A stretch of 5,144 nt of DNA from Oscillospiraceae bacterium (GTDB lineage: Bacteria > Bacillota > Clostridia > Oscillospirales > Acutalibacteraceae): contig JAITBA010000161.1 of assembly GCA_031283835.1 (NCBI GenBank), positions 1-5,144 on the forward strand, written 5' to 3'. The translations under genes and the position numbers were made by a program. Below the pieces are notes generated by a model, which worked only from the letters and a program-made list of their open reading frames with translations, was not told where the DNA came from and did not search any database. Positions 4,579 to 5,144 of the stretch are shown piece by piece; positions within the stretch are counted from its first letter, which is position 1, and the number at the start of each line of letters is the position of its first letter.

Positions 4579-5144
4579 CTATCGTTGCCGCAGGCGCCGG
4601 AGGTCTCTGTAGCTGATTTTTTGGATGCCCAAGTCTTGCAAGTGGCGTTGGAAGGCGGGGTCGCTATAAAGGTTGTATTCCCACACGCGGCGCACACCCA
4701 CACTGCTGGCGGCGCGCACTTCGCCGGTGTCAATGCTGGGGTGCAGATAGGTTTCGGTGATGCCGTGGGGGATTTGTTCCATGAAAGTGAACATGTAATC
4801 GCGGAAATTCTGGTAGTTTTCTTTTTGTGGGCCGTTGTAGTCGTGGGGGATCAGGTAATCGGGGCAAACAACGCCTTTGGCCTTAGCGAAGGCTTGCAGC
4901 TTCTCAAACAGCGCGTCAATCACCTCGCGCGGCAGCTGAATATCAAGGGTTTCGTTGTCCTCTTGCCCGGCAAGGCCCGCCAAGGGGAACCGAAACGGCA
5001 GCCCGACTTCGGCCGAAAGCCCAAAAATCAGCTCCAGCAGCGCAAAGCGCCCGGTGGCAACGCCATAGAGCGACCCCATGTGGTTGTCCCAGTGGGAGGG
5101 ATTGAGCCCAAATTGCCTGGCACGGGCCAGCTGCGCAAGGATTT
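4579..5144 (-). CDS. ChbG/YdjC-family carbohydrate deacetylase, C-terminal part
   Basis: The gene runs in from beyond the right edge; 187 residues are visible to the TAG stop. The frame stays open to 5144, so the ATG at 5079 is an internal Met. Near the edge SHWDNHMGSLY carries the H-x-D-x-H signature of the YdjC fold and is followed by EVGLPFRFP, the usual next block. Further on, GITETYLHPS and LGIQKISYRDL are the typical family C-terminal blocks. Family members such as ChbG are metal-dependent deacetylases of chito-oligosaccharides or related N-acetylated sugars, using an N-terminal Asp (outside the window) and histidines. There is no sign of truncation or frameshift. It converges on the tRNA gene, and the 50 or so bases after its stop hold no clear terminator for it. 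The substrate is unknown; a role in amino-sugar use is inferred from family. Confidence 0.88.
   Translation of the reverse strand, partial: ILAQLARARQFGLNPSHWDNHMGSLYGVATGRFALLELIFGLSAEVGLPFRFPLAGLAGQEDNETLDIQLPREVIDALFEKLQAFAKAKGVVCPDYLIPHDYNGPQKENYQNFRDYMFTFMEQIPHGITETYLHPSIDTGEVRAASSVGVRRVWEYNLYSDPAFQRHLQDLGIQKISYRDLRRLRQR

Noticed and set aside
4329..4733. 134-residue minus-strand frame with GQNRTDNLLITSEPLYH
   Set aside because: This is the antisense of the same tRNA plus an out-of-frame reading of the deacetylase gene. It is a common misannotation.
1..5144. CRISPR array, insertion sequence, phage or attachment-site signals
   Set aside because: I see no regularly spaced repeats, transposase motifs, terminal inverted repeats or integrase gene. 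The tRNA 3' end is not repeated elsewhere in the window.

Overview
The window looks like chromosomal DNA from a Gram-positive anaerobe of the Clostridia, perhaps Oscillospiraceae-like. Coding DNA is GC-rich and the main intergenic gap is AT-richer. Ribosome binding sites are close to AGGAGG, both clear promoters are near-consensus sigma-70/SigA, and the tRNA encodes its own CCA. The SPFH/zinc-ribbon protein and the GPH-type sugar transporter are also common in that group. The taxonomic guess is inference only.

Layout, left to right. (1) Positions 2-286 (+) hold the C-terminal end of a GPH-family sugar:cation symporter. (2) Three genes on the minus strand probably form one operon, transcribed from right to left: an SPFH-domain protein with two C-terminal zinc ribbons (3842-2589), a clan GH-A-like TIM-barrel glycoside hydrolase (2512-1280) and a Dcr2-like calcineurin-type metallophosphoesterase (1243-323). 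A strong promoter at 4003-4031 (TGGACA-N17-TATAAT) would give a leader of about 154 nt. (3) The gap 3843-4317 has no convincing gene. It carries that minus-strand promoter, the leader, a 10-bp direct repeat, some hairpins and a strong plus-strand promoter. (4) A complete tRNA-Thr(CGU) lies at 4318-4392 (+), followed by two tandem intrinsic terminators whose hairpins share a 15-bp core. (5) Positions 4579-5144 (-) hold the C-terminal part of a ChbG/YdjC-family carbohydrate deacetylase, convergent with the tRNA.

Together, a sugar symporter, a predicted cytoplasmic glycosidase and a sugar deacetylase suggest a neighbourhood for import and breakdown of modified oligosaccharides. They do not form one transcription unit: the transporter faces the operon, and the deacetylase lies beyond the tRNA. 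The SPFH protein at the head of the operon does not fit a sugar pathway directly. Its relatives are linked to membrane organisation and envelope stress.

Nothing here is a clear new system. The points most worth checking are the SPFH-glycosidase-phosphoesterase gene trio, the cysteine cluster in the glycosidase, the paired terminators with a shared core, and a possible self-sequestering leader ahead of the SPFH gene.
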